NCBI RefSeq assembly: GCF_017833295.1
Contig: NZ_JAFIBW010000001.1
Coordinates: 4,677,501 to 4,741,500, forward strand
DNA from: Methylobacterium sp. PvR107
Lineage (GTDB): Bacteria > Pseudomonadota > Alphaproteobacteria > Rhizobiales > Beijerinckiaceae
Length of the DNA stretch: 64,000 nucleotides
Direction: 5' to 3'
Positions 33,953 through 42,113 of this stretch are shown piece by piece. A model generated the notes under the pieces. It ran no database searches and was not told the DNA's origin. It saw only the letters and a program-made list of their open reading frames with translations. The translations under genes were made by a program, and so were the position numbers. How positions within the stretch are numbered: position 1 is the stretch's first letter; the number at the start of each line of letters is the position of its first letter.

Positions 33953-34449
33953 CCTGCAGTTCCTACTAGGCGACGACATCATCGAATTGCTGATCTCGCG
34001 GGAACGTATTAATTTGTACCGTGTAAAATTTGTCTTACTTCGTGCAGGCTGGGTGAGCGCTCGAAGACATCGACAATGATTCGCAGGCGTGAACGTCTGT
34101 CGATCCGCAGCCAGGCCGAGACTATGCGAGTCAGGTATTGCGAGCGTCAGCAGGCCGACTGGCCGGGCACCTGATGAGCAAGCGGATGCCATGCCCGAGA
34201 TCTCATTGGGCAAGTCTTGCGCGAATATGAGTTTTGGTCCAGGCGCAAAGATATTAATTGCCTCAGCGCGTATCCGCAATCTTGGCAAAGATGTCGCTGA
34301 TGGATTCGTTTATGATCGGGAACAGGATGCGCCGCCAGTCTGCGGTCGAAACCGCGGACCGGCACGCACGGAACTGCTCGTTCGCCTTAAGTCTCGCGCG
34401 TCACGGTGTTTTGATCATGCGCGTTCGCAGGATGGATTGCTGCGGCGGT
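33953..34449. other. 497-base AT-richer intergenic region
   Basis: Lies between the CHASE3 receptor start and the hslV stop. It is distinctly less GC-rich than its surroundings, with stretches such as TATTAATTTGTACCGTG (about 34008-34024) and ATATTAATTGCCTC (about 34252-34265). Several short reading frames exist on both strands but none shows a recognisable domain or coding bias. It probably holds the receptor promoter; it may also be a remnant of inserted DNA. Confidence 0.5.
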
Positions 34450-34980
34450 TCAGGCCGCGTCGAGCGCTTCGATCACGAGATTGCCGTTCGTGTAAACGCA
34501 AATCTCGGCTGCGATCGCCATGGCGCGGCGCACGATCGCCTCCGCGTCGAGTTCGCCATCTTCCAAGGCGCGTGCGGCCGCGAGCGCATAATTACCGCCC
34601 GAACCGATTGCCATCACGCCGCTCTCCGGCTCCAGCACGTCCCCCGATCCCGACAGGAGAAGGCTTACGTCGCGATCGGCGACCAGCATCATCGCTTCGA
34701 GGCGACGCAGGTAACGGTCGGTCCGCCAGTCCTTCGTCAGCTCCACGCAGGCCCGGGTCAGCTGGCCGGGATATTGTTCGAGCTTCGCTTCGAGGCGCTC
34801 GAACAACGTGAAGGCGTCGGCCGTGGCACCCGCGAACCCGCCGATCACCGCCCCCTTCGCGAGACGCCGGACCTTTCGGGCGTTGCCCTTCACGATCGTC
34901 TGGCCGAGGCTCACCTGACCATCGCCGCCGAGCACGACACGGCCGCCCTTCCGGACCATCAGGATGGTGGTCGCGTGCAT
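34450..34980 (-). CDS. hslV: ATP-dependent protease proteolytic subunit HslV
   Basis: 176 residues from ATG 34980. The N-terminus [13 protein letters not shown] shows that mature HslV would begin at Thr4 (TTI), the catalytic N-terminal threonine, after loss of three residues. [24 protein letters not shown] and [14 protein letters not shown] are family hallmarks. It forms the peptidase rings capped by HslU. Its partner hslU lies 5.8 kb downstream, beyond two chemoreceptors and a SulP gene. Confidence 0.96.
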   Translation of the reverse strand: MHATTILMVRKGGRVVLGGDGQVSLGQTIVKGNARKVRRLAKGAVIGGFAGATADAFTLFERLEAKLEQYPGQLTRACVELTKDWRTDRYLRRLEAMMLVADRDVSLLLSGSGDVLEPESGVMAIGSGGNYALAAARALEDGELDAEAIVRRAMAIAAEICVYTNGNLVIEALDAA

Positions 34981-35141
34981 CTGAGGCGGGTTGCCCCGGT
35001 CGTCATGCCTGAATGCGTCTTGGCTCAAGATTCGGCTCCGCTCTCGATCGCGCCGAGATGGGGAGCCTTGTCGGCGGCGTCCAGCCGCCGATCCACGATG
35101 ACCGCGCAGCAGCACCCGCATCCGTGGCGATAAAAGAGGTC

Positions 35142-35948
35142 TTACTCCGCGACGGCCTCGGCCGTCTGCGTGCTGCCGGCATCCTGCAGGATCGATTGCG
35201 CCGCCGCCTCGGCGAGAAGGGCGTAGCCGCGATCAGCCATGTGCAGGCCGTCGGAGGCGAACAGCTGCTTCGCGGTCAGCTTTCCCTCGCGCACCCAGCC
35301 GTGCATCAGGTCGGCCCGGCGGATGACCGGCACGTCGAGCTCATCCCCGATGCTGCGCACCGCGTCCAGGAACCGCGACGAACCAGGCGTCGCCTCGAGC
35401 TTCGGGCACCATTGCGGCTCCATGAGCACGACATCGATGCCGGCCTCACGGATCCGCCGGATCGCCGCCACCGTGGCCTCACGGAAATGGTCGATCGAGA
35501 CTCCGCGCAGGGGATCGTTGCTCCCCGTCTGCCAGATGACCAACTGCGGCTCGGCCGCGATCACATCCCGATCAAGGCGTGCCAGCATGTCGTCCACGTG
35601 CTCACCGCCGATGCCGCGGTTGATCACGGCGACGTCGATCCCGCGCAGCTTCTTGCGCAGATCGATCTGGAGACGCGCCGGGTAGGCGTTGGCCGGGCTG
35701 GAAGCGCCCACACCCTCCGTCGATGACGAGCCGAAGGCCACGATCTTCAACGGCGCGCCGATCGCGATCTGGCGCGCAACATGCGGCAAGTCCGGGCTTT
35801 CCCGCAGGTCGAGTCCGAGAAGATCCAGCGAATCCGGAAGCAGGTCCGCGTAGGCCAAGACGGCCGTTGGCACGACCAAGAGGCTACAGAGGACACCAAG
35901 CCGGCGCAGCATCTTCCGGAGCGGCCGGGCGGGACCAACGCTGTTCAT
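35142..35948 (-). CDS. SGNH/GDSL-family hydrolase, exported
   Basis: 268 residues from ATG 35948. A signal-anchor-like hydrophobic stretch occurs at about 17-33. Block I reads AFGSSSTEG with the likely nucleophile Ser75; block II Gly and block III Asn are in [14 protein letters not shown] and WQTGSNDPL; block V is SDGLHM with the Asp/His pair. Family members are esterases or acyl/acetyl-polysaccharide hydrolases of the periplasm. It is upstream of hslV by 161 bases and divergent from the glycosyltransferase gene. Confidence 0.82.
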   Translation of the reverse strand: MNSVGPARPLRKMLRRLGVLCSLLVVPTAVLAYADLLPDSLDLLGLDLRESPDLPHVARQIAIGAPLKIVAFGSSSTEGVGASSPANAYPARLQIDLRKKLRGIDVAVINRGIGGEHVDDMLARLDRDVIAAEPQLVIWQTGSNDPLRGVSIDHFREATVAAIRRIREAGIDVVLMEPQWCPKLEATPGSSRFLDAVRSIGDELDVPVIRRADLMHGWVREGKLTAKQLFASDGLHMADRGYALLAEAAAQSILQDAGSTQTAEAVAE

Positions 35949-36311
35949 AGTCTGGGACAAGGGACCGACTGCTCCGGCTCTCGTGAGCAACGGATACAAT
36001 CTGACACACCCGCCTGCAAAGTGGGGTTCCGTCCTTCGCTTTAATGCGCGTTGAATTCGTAACACAAAATTATCGAACTCGGCCGCCGAGGATCGGGATG
36101 GCCGGGCGGGCAAAACTGATCCTGCTGCTTGCGTCCGTCGGCTGCGGGCGGTGTCAGGCGACAGACCGATGGTGCAGGCCGGCGTCGAGAGCCCCACGCG
36201 GCACGAACCATGCGTCGAGACTGCTGCGGATCTCCGGCAGGGCGGCGGAGAACGCGGTTCGGAATTTCGGGCGCGACTCCGGACCGGCTGCGAGCCACGA
36301 CAGGTCGTCCC
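35949..36311. promoter_or_regulatory. 363-base divergent intergenic region
   Basis: Between the SGNH hydrolase (minus) and the glycosyltransferase (plus). An AT-richer patch around 36049-36080 (TTGAATTCGTAACACAAAATTATC) is the best promoter candidate but its boxes cannot be fixed. The remaining sequence has open frames on both strands without domain signatures. Confidence 0.35.
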
Positions 36312-37538
36312 TTGGTCGACAGCTTGCGCATCGCGATCCTCACGCGCTCGACCGAACCCTGCGGCAGCACGGTCCATGCGCTCGCCCTCGGCGAAGCGCT
36401 CTGCGCACACGGGCACGAGGCCGTGGTCCACGCCCCGGATCCCAGCGGGCGCGGCTTCTTCCGTGACGCAAGGTGCCCGGTTGTTTCGGTGTCGGCCAAG
36501 CCGGTGACCGGAACGGCCGCTGCCCTGGTGGGTACTCGGATCGCCGATTACCTCGCCCATTTCTCGACGCCGGCGGCGTGCGACTTCGACATCTTTCACG
36601 CGCAATGCGGCATCAGCGGCAACGCGCTGGCGACCCTGACCCGCCGCCGCCTCATTCCCGGTTTCGTGCGTACGGTGCATCACGTCACGATGGTTGCCGA
36701 GTCCCAGCTCGCACAATGGCAGGAGCGCGCGATCGTCGATGCCGGCCGGCTGCTCTGCGTCAGCCGGACCGGAGCCGCAGAGCTGCTGGCCGAGTTCGGG
36801 ATGCGGGCCGACATGATCGGCCATGGTGTCGACGGCGCGGTGTACCGGCCGGAGCCTGAATCCGGCGACGGTGATCTGCGCCGCCGGCTCGGGCTCGGCG
36901 CAGGGCCCGTCTTCCTCAGCGTAGGCGGGTTTGCGCTGCGCAAGAACACGCTCACGATCATCGAGGCTTTTGCGGCCATCCGTCAGCTTGTCCCGGATGC
37001 GCAACTCCTCGTGGCTGGCGGCGACGCGCGCGCCGACCATGCGGGCTACGAGGCCCGGTGCTGCGCCTTGCTCGAGCGCGCGGGCTTGGCGATCGGTCCG
37101 GGCCAGCCTGTGATTCGCGCCGGACCGATGACGCAGGCGGACATGCCAAGCCTCTACCGAATCGCCGACACGTTGATCGCGCCATCCCTGACCGGCAGCT
37201 ACGGCCTTTGCGTCCTGGAAGCCATGGCGTGCGGGACACCGGCGATCATCTCGGCGCAGTCGTCCGGCGTCGATGGCCCTGCCTTGGTCGAGACCCTCAC
37301 GGCCGACCCTGACGATGCCGGTGCGATCGCATCGGCGATGCGCACGAGCCTGGAGCCCGCGCGCCGTGCACAGTTTCGCAACGCCGGCCGCGAAGTCGCC
37401 CGCGCTCACACCTGGGAGACCTGCGCTGCCCGCCACCTGCCGATCTACGAGTCCTTCGCGCCTAGCCGCAAGCCGTTGATGCCCGTGGCCACGGGCTCGG
37501 CAGCCTGGAATATCCAGCGGTTCCCGCGCGATGCCTGA
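36312..37538 (+). CDS. GT4 family glycosyltransferase, MSMEG_0565-like
   Basis: 408 residues from TTG 36312; no in-frame ATG fits the family N-terminus, which here reads VDSLRIAILTRSTEPCGSTVHALALGEAL. HAQCGISGNALATL and the C-terminal GT4 motif EAMACGTPAIISAQSSG (glutamate-containing nucleotide-sugar site) match the family named after MSMEG_0565. In other bacteria that gene sits in a cluster with radical SAM and flavin-dependent proteins; none of those is near here. Role unknown, presumably glycosylation of a small molecule or lipid. It reads alone, with about 370 bases on each side. Confidence 0.75.
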   Translation: MVDSLRIAILTRSTEPCGSTVHALALGEALCAHGHEAVVHAPDPSGRGFFRDARCPVVSVSAKPVTGTAAALVGTRIADYLAHFSTPAACDFDIFHAQCGISGNALATLTRRRLIPGFVRTVHHVTMVAESQLAQWQERAIVDAGRLLCVSRTGAAELLAEFGMRADMIGHGVDGAVYRPEPESGDGDLRRRLGLGAGPVFLSVGGFALRKNTLTIIEAFAAIRQLVPDAQLLVAGGDARADHAGYEARCCALLERAGLAIGPGQPVIRAGPMTQADMPSLYRIADTLIAPSLTGSYGLCVLEAMACGTPAIISAQSSGVDGPALVETLTADPDDAGAIASAMRTSLEPARRAQFRNAGREVARAHTWETCAARHLPIYESFAPSRKPLMPVATGSAAWNIQRFPRDA

Positions 37539-37906
37539 GACCCACTTCCTGATCCGCTGGCCGGGCGGATCCGGGAAACATGCTGCTCGCCGTCGCCGGT
37601 GGACAAGGATCACCTCTCGGTCGGTCAGGCCCCCCCGGTCGAGGAACTCGCGGCCCTGAGCTGCCTGGCCCTTGGTATGGCTCACACGCGTGTTCGGCCC
37701 CGCCTCGGTGATCCCTCCGGCCGGACACAAGCGCAGCCGGCCCGGATCGAGCCATCGGCGCGCCGTCCGGAGCCCGGTACAGTCCAGGCCGAGCTTTTCG
37801 AGGCGTCAGCCGTCGCCCGCCGGCCGACGTGGAGAACCGACACGGGAGCAGTGCCCGAACCGGTCGGGTTGTTCGCATATCTTCCCGCAGACGACAGGCG
37901 AAGGCG
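37539..37906. other. 368-base gap with no supported gene
   Basis: Between the glycosyltransferase and the small secreted protein. Short frames on both strands have arginine/proline-rich composition and no domain. No hairpin with a T-run was found. The ribosome site of the next gene (AGGCGAAGG) lies at its right end. Confidence 0.5.
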
Positions 37907-38206
37907 ATGAAGATCCGGATTGCCGCGGCGCTGATCCTGGCCGCGACCCCAGCCGCAGCGCAGACGCGACTCTCCAGCACGACCATGACCTGCCAGCAGA
38001 CCATGCGGCTGATCCAGGCGCGGGGTGCCCTGGTGCTCGGAACCGGCGGCATGACCTACGATCGATTCGTCCGGGACCGAACGTTCTGCGAGCCGACCGA
38101 GATCGCCAAACGCGCGTTTCGCCCGACCCGGGACAACCCGAACTGCCTGATCGGATACACCTGCTACGAACCTGGTCCTGGCGACTGGCCCGGCGAGGAT
38201 TTCTAG
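37907..38206 (+). CDS. Small secreted protein with four cysteines
   Basis: 99 residues from ATG 37907, preceded by AGGCGAAGG. The N-terminus MKIRIAAALILAATPAAAQ is a clear Sec signal peptide. The mature part has cysteines at 29, 61, 80 and 86, suggesting two disulfides in the periplasm. The pattern TFCEPTEIAKRAF and NCLIGYTC looks like a conserved Rhizobiales family but I cannot name it. Its TAG stop shares bases with the selB stop on the other strand (a CTAG palindrome). Confidence 0.72.
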   Translation: MKIRIAAALILAATPAAAQTRLSSTTMTCQQTMRLIQARGALVLGTGGMTYDRFVRDRTFCEPTEIAKRAFRPTRDNPNCLIGYTCYEPGPGDWPGEDF

Positions 38207-40131
38207 GCCGAACCCTCGCCGGTGGAGTCCGGCTCCAAACCGACGATCACCCGGCGATCCCCCGCCCGACGGGTGAAGCCGACCGCGTCGAGGTGCTCGA
38301 GGAGGGGAATCGAAAACTTGCGCGAGATTCCCAGGGTCGCGCCGGCCTCTCGGGCCAGGAAGCCCGACTCGGCCGTGGTGGCGTGAGGAAAGGCTTCGGC
38401 AAGACGCGCCCGGGCACCCGCCACCGCCTCCCGGTGGAACAGCACCGCGCGGCGTTGCACGCGATCGACAGCGCGGATCACCGTGCCGGCTCCGACCAGA
38501 TATGTCAGGGCCTCGCGTCGGCGCACGTCGCGACCCACGGCGTCGCTTTCGTCCGGCGGGTTGAGGCCGGCGCGGCGGAAGAGCTGCTCCAGCCGGCGCG
38601 CGGCCTCGCTTTCGTTCCGAGCCGGATCGAAATCGGCGCGCCGCCACAGGGTTCCGGCCTGGGTGACCGCACCTGAAGCGGCGAGAGCCCGCAGGATTGT
38701 GGCGGTGAGCGCTTCAGCGAGGGACAGCGAGCGGGACAGGCGCTCGATCGTAATTCCGTGCTCCATCGGGTTGTCACGATGGTGCTGCGACAGGGCTGCC
38801 AGTGCGCCGGTGCGAAGGGCCTCGAAGGCTCCGGCCCCGATGAGCCGCTCGCCGACGTCCCGCGCGCCGGCTTCGACCAGCAATGCCCGAGCGCGCTCCG
38901 GGGCCACGCCCGCGAGCCGAGCCAGTTCGGGCAGCACTGCGCCGGCCGCGCCGGCCTGCCCGAGACGGACCGCGATCACCTCGCTCGGCCGGCCGGTCGC
39001 GAGCTTGGCGAGATCAACCATCACGCGCGGATCGTTGCGCCGCCGCCGCCGGCTTTCCGGGTCGATCACGCGGCCGCCAGCGACCGTCGCCGCCGGGGAA
39101 TCGAGCCGCAGGACGAAGGGCTCCCGAGCCGGCACCGCAACCGGCTCGGCGAGGTGCAGCTGCGCCTGGCAGCTCGCGCCCGGTTCGAGCGCGTCGCGGT
39201 CGAGCAGTCGCAGCCGGGCCTCGACCTCCGTGGTGCCGACCAGCAGGCGGCAATTGGTGCCAGCGGCCAGCGCTGCCTCCGCGCTGGCCGCGGCCGTGAT
39301 CGCCACATCGAGCCAATGACTCGGCGCGAGCAGGCCCGGCAGCGACAGGGCCTGACCCCGGGCGATCTCGTCGAGGCCGATGCCGCGCAGGGCGACGGCG
39401 GTCCGACGCCCGGGCTCGGCGCGCTCGACCGGACGGCCGTGAATCTGGAGGCCGCGGACCGTGGCAGTCCGGCCGCCGGGCGCGATCTCAACGGTGTCGC
39501 CGACCGCGAGCGGGCCGCGTCGCAGCGTGCCGGTCACGACGGTACCGAAGCCCGGCCGCGAGAACACCCGATCGACTGGCAGATATGGAAAGCCGTCGTC
39601 GATGCTGGGCTCGCCTTCGACGAGCAGCGCCGACAAAGCCGCGGCAAGCTCTGAGAAGCCCGAACCGGTGATCGTGGAGGTTGCGATGACGGGACCCGCC
39701 TCGAGACCGGCGCGGGACGCCGCGGCGGCGATCTCGGCCGACCGCGCCGCGATCGCGTCGGGCGTTGCGAGATCCGTCTTGGTCAGCGCCAGCACGCCGC
39801 GACGCACGCCGATCAGGCGGGCGATCTCCAGATGCTCGACGGTCTGCGGCTTGATGCCTTCCTGTGCATCGACGGCGAGAAGGACGGCCCGCATGCCGGT
39901 GGCGCCCGACACCATGGCGCGCACGAATCGTTCGTGACCGGGCAGGTCGACGAGGTCGATCTCACCCTGGTCCGAGGACAGCAGGGCGAAGCCCGGGACG
40001 ATCGATACGCCGCGGGCCTGTTCTTCCTTGAGCCTGTCCGTCTCGATCCCGGTGAGCGCACGCACCAAAGCGGTCTTGCCGTGATCGACATGCCCGATCA
40101 CGCCGACGAGGAGGGTCTTCAACGCAGCCAC
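38203..40131 (-). CDS. selB: Selenocysteine-specific elongation factor SelB
   Basis: 642 residues if started at GTG 40131; GTG 40164 (653 aa) and TTG 40122 are alternatives. G1 is GHVDHGKT at 13-20, G3 DLPGHERF and G4 TKTD. The EF-Tu-like GTPase and barrel domains are followed by a C-terminal winged-helix region (about 400-640) that in the family binds the SECIS RNA. It delivers Sec-tRNA to UGA codons, for example in formate dehydrogenase. selA, selC and selD are not in the window. It is convergent and overlapping with the small secreted gene. Confidence 0.93.
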   Translation of the reverse strand: MAALKTLLVGVIGHVDHGKTALVRALTGIETDRLKEEQARGVSIVPGFALLSSDQGEIDLVDLPGHERFVRAMVSGATGMRAVLLAVDAQEGIKPQTVEHLEIARLIGVRRGVLALTKTDLATPDAIAARSAEIAAAASRAGLEAGPVIATSTITGSGFSELAAALSALLVEGEPSIDDGFPYLPVDRVFSRPGFGTVVTGTLRRGPLAVGDTVEIAPGGRTATVRGLQIHGRPVERAEPGRRTAVALRGIGLDEIARGQALSLPGLLAPSHWLDVAITAAASAEAALAAGTNCRLLVGTTEVEARLRLLDRDALEPGASCQAQLHLAEPVAVPAREPFVLRLDSPAATVAGGRVIDPESRRRRRNDPRVMVDLAKLATGRPSEVIAVRLGQAGAAGAVLPELARLAGVAPERARALLVEAGARDVGERLIGAGAFEALRTGALAALSQHHRDNPMEHGITIERLSRSLSLAEALTATILRALAASGAVTQAGTLWRRADFDPARNESEAARRLEQLFRRAGLNPPDESDAVGRDVRRREALTYLVGAGTVIRAVDRVQRRAVLFHREAVAGARARLAEAFPHATTAESGFLAREAGATLGISRKFSIPLLEHLDAVGFTRRAGDRRVIVGLEPDSTGEGSA

Positions 40132-40507
40132 CGACCGGATGATCTCCGCGGTGCTACCGTCCACGCCGGGCGCACCACTCTCGTAGCAAGGGAAGTCTGC
40201 CTCACCGGTTCAACATCGAACCGCGAGCCTCCGGACGATCGGGACCGGAGCGAGAAAGGCGGATTGGATTGTGGACAATTTGTTTTGCCACGCGATTCGG
40301 TTTTGGGAAAGCGCGTTTTTAACGCGGCGCAACATGCCTCATCCGCATACGGCGATGCTCTTGCGCCCTGCTTGATGCCGTGAAAGCGTCTGTGTCCCTC
40401 AGCATGCTTCACCGGATGGCGAGCCTAAGTGGCATCAGCGCGACCCTTCGATGCAACCGGCTGAGTGCCTCGCGCCATCCGGCAAGGCAGGTCACAAAGA
40501 GGAGAGC
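40132..40507. promoter_or_regulatory. 376-base divergent intergenic region
   Basis: Between selB and the CYTH-CHAD gene. The middle is AT-richer (around 40265-40320, GTGGACAATTTGTTTTGCC) and holds a small perfect hairpin, CGCGTT/TTT/AACGCG, at 40312-40326. No tRNA-Sec cloverleaf was recognised. Promoters for both genes are expected here. Confidence 0.4.
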
Positions 40508-42025
40508 ATGAGCGACACCGATAGCGCCGCCCCGGCAGAGCCCCGCGAGATCGAGCTGAAGCTCGACTGCGCAGGTCCGGACCTGACCGCACTCGCCGCC
40601 CATCCGCGGCTGGAGGGCGCTGCGGCCCTGGAACCCGAGCTTCTGGTCACGACCTACTACGATACGCCGGGCCGCGACCTCAGGGCGGCTGGCCTGACCC
40701 TGCGCGTGCGCGCCAAGGGTAGCCGCCATATCCAGACCGTGAAGGCGGGCCGCGGCGATGTCGGCCTGTTCAATCGGGCCGAGTGGGAATCCGAGATCGT
40801 CGGCGAGACGCCGGACCCGGCGGCCTGGGCCGGGACCGCAGCCGAGCAGGTCCTGCGCGAGGCCGATGCGCCCCTGGAGCGTCTGTTCTCCACCGTGGTC
40901 AGGCGCCGTGAGATCCCGGTCGAGCAAGGCGCGTCGAAGATCCTCGTCACCCTGGACGAGGGCCGTGTCGAAGCTCCGACCGGCGATGCGTCGCTCTGTG
41001 AAGTCGAGCTGGAACTTCAGGAGGGCGATCCGGCCGACCTCTTCCTGGTCGCTCAGGCGCTCGCCGAAAGCGTGCCCCTGCGCCTGTCGGTGAAGGCCAA
41101 GAGTGCCGTCGGATTCGCGCTTCTCGACGGCAAGGGACCATCCATCGCCAAGTCCGAGATCCTGGACCTCCCGGAGGGTGCGAGCACGGGCGACGTCTTT
41201 CGGCGCGTCGCGCGGGCCTGCCTGCGCCACATGCGCCTCAACGAGACGGCGTTTCTTGAGGGCGGCCGGGCACCCGAGGCGTTGCATCAGATCCGCGTGG
41301 CGCTGCGCCGGCTGCGCTCGGCCCTGTCACTGTTCGCGCCCATGCTGGAGGGCGATCCGCGGGCGGAGGGCTTCAACGACGAGATCAAGCGGGTGACCGA
41401 GCCGTTCGGCCATGCCCGCAACCTCGATGTGTTCCTCGGACACACGCTGCCGACCCTTGTCGAGGAGCGTCCGGATGATCAGGGTCTCGACGGCCTGCGC
41501 GAGCGGGCGGAGGCGGAGCGGGAGCGCGCCTACGACGCGGTTCTCGCAACCTTGGAGAGCCCGCAATGGCGCGGCCTCATCATCGAGTTCGCCGGCTGGA
41601 TCGAGGCCGGCTCCTGGGCGGCACAGCCGGCGGCCAAGGAGGACGGTCGCGATTTTGCGGCCCGCGTGCTCGACAGGGCCCGTCTGCGGCTCAAGAAGCG
41701 CGGCCGCGGCCTCAAAAAGCTTGACCCCCATACCCGCCACCGTGCCCGCATCGCCGCGAAGAAGCTGCGCTACGGCGCGGAATTCTTCGCCGGCCTCTTT
41801 CACAAGAAGAAATCCCGGCGGCGGCAGGAGAAATTCGGGGCCGCCTTGTCGGACCTTCAGGACCACCTCGGCGTGCTGAACGATCAGGAGACCGCGCGCG
41901 CGATGACCGAGAGCCTGTCCGGCCCGCCGATGCCGGGCCCGGACGATCCCGGGGCACAGAAGCTGCTTGAGGCTGCCGCGGACGCCCGGGCCGAGCTCCT
42001 CGACGTGAAGCCGTTCTGGCGCTGA
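40508..42025 (+). CDS. CYTH-CHAD domain protein (YgiF-like triphosphatase)
   Basis: 505 residues from ATG 40508, with AGAGGAGAG upstream. The CYTH domain (about 12-210) opens with the E-x-E-x-K motif at 14-18 that defines the triphosphate tunnel enzymes; the substrate in related proteins is inorganic tripolyphosphate. The CHAD domain (about 220-500) has repeated HxIRVALRRLR- and HRARIAAKKLRY-type helices, which bind polyphosphate in known cases. Together they suggest a cytoplasmic polyphosphate-related role. Confidence 0.9.
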   Translation: MSDTDSAAPAEPREIELKLDCAGPDLTALAAHPRLEGAAALEPELLVTTYYDTPGRDLRAAGLTLRVRAKGSRHIQTVKAGRGDVGLFNRAEWESEIVGETPDPAAWAGTAAEQVLREADAPLERLFSTVVRRREIPVEQGASKILVTLDEGRVEAPTGDASLCEVELELQEGDPADLFLVAQALAESVPLRLSVKAKSAVGFALLDGKGPSIAKSEILDLPEGASTGDVFRRVARACLRHMRLNETAFLEGGRAPEALHQIRVALRRLRSALSLFAPMLEGDPRAEGFNDEIKRVTEPFGHARNLDVFLGHTLPTLVEERPDDQGLDGLRERAEAERERAYDAVLATLESPQWRGLIIEFAGWIEAGSWAAQPAAKEDGRDFAARVLDRARLRLKKRGRGLKKLDPHTRHRARIAAKKLRYGAEFFAGLFHKKKSRRRQEKFGAALSDLQDHLGVLNDQETARAMTESLSGPPMPGPDDPGAQKLLEAAADARAELLDVKPFWR

Positions 42026-42113
42026 CGCGTCTCGCGGCACCGCACGGTCCGGAACTTGGCCGGTGCGGTGGCGTTCGCCGGAAGGTCCGCCCGGGCGCGG
42101 GCAGGGAGCGCCG

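Noticed and set aside
34147..34365. A 72-codon minus-strand frame in the AT-richer island
   Set aside because: Composition and residues (many His, Arg, Cys) show no fold or family, and no ribosome site is visible.
35142..37730. An 862-codon minus-strand open frame that extends the SGNH hydrolase far upstream
   Set aside because: Its upstream part lies antisense to the glycosyltransferase gene and reads as arginine/glycine-rich shadow. The hydrolase itself begins at ATG 35948.
37599..37910. A 103-codon plus-strand frame before the small secreted protein
   Set aside because: It is Arg/Pro-rich, begins at GTG without a ribosome site and ends inside the signal-peptide region of the real gene in another frame.
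40132..40507. A tRNA-Sec (selC) gene near selB
   Set aside because: No cloverleaf with a TCA anticodon or CCA-type acceptor was found on either strand; only a small 6-bp hairpin is present.
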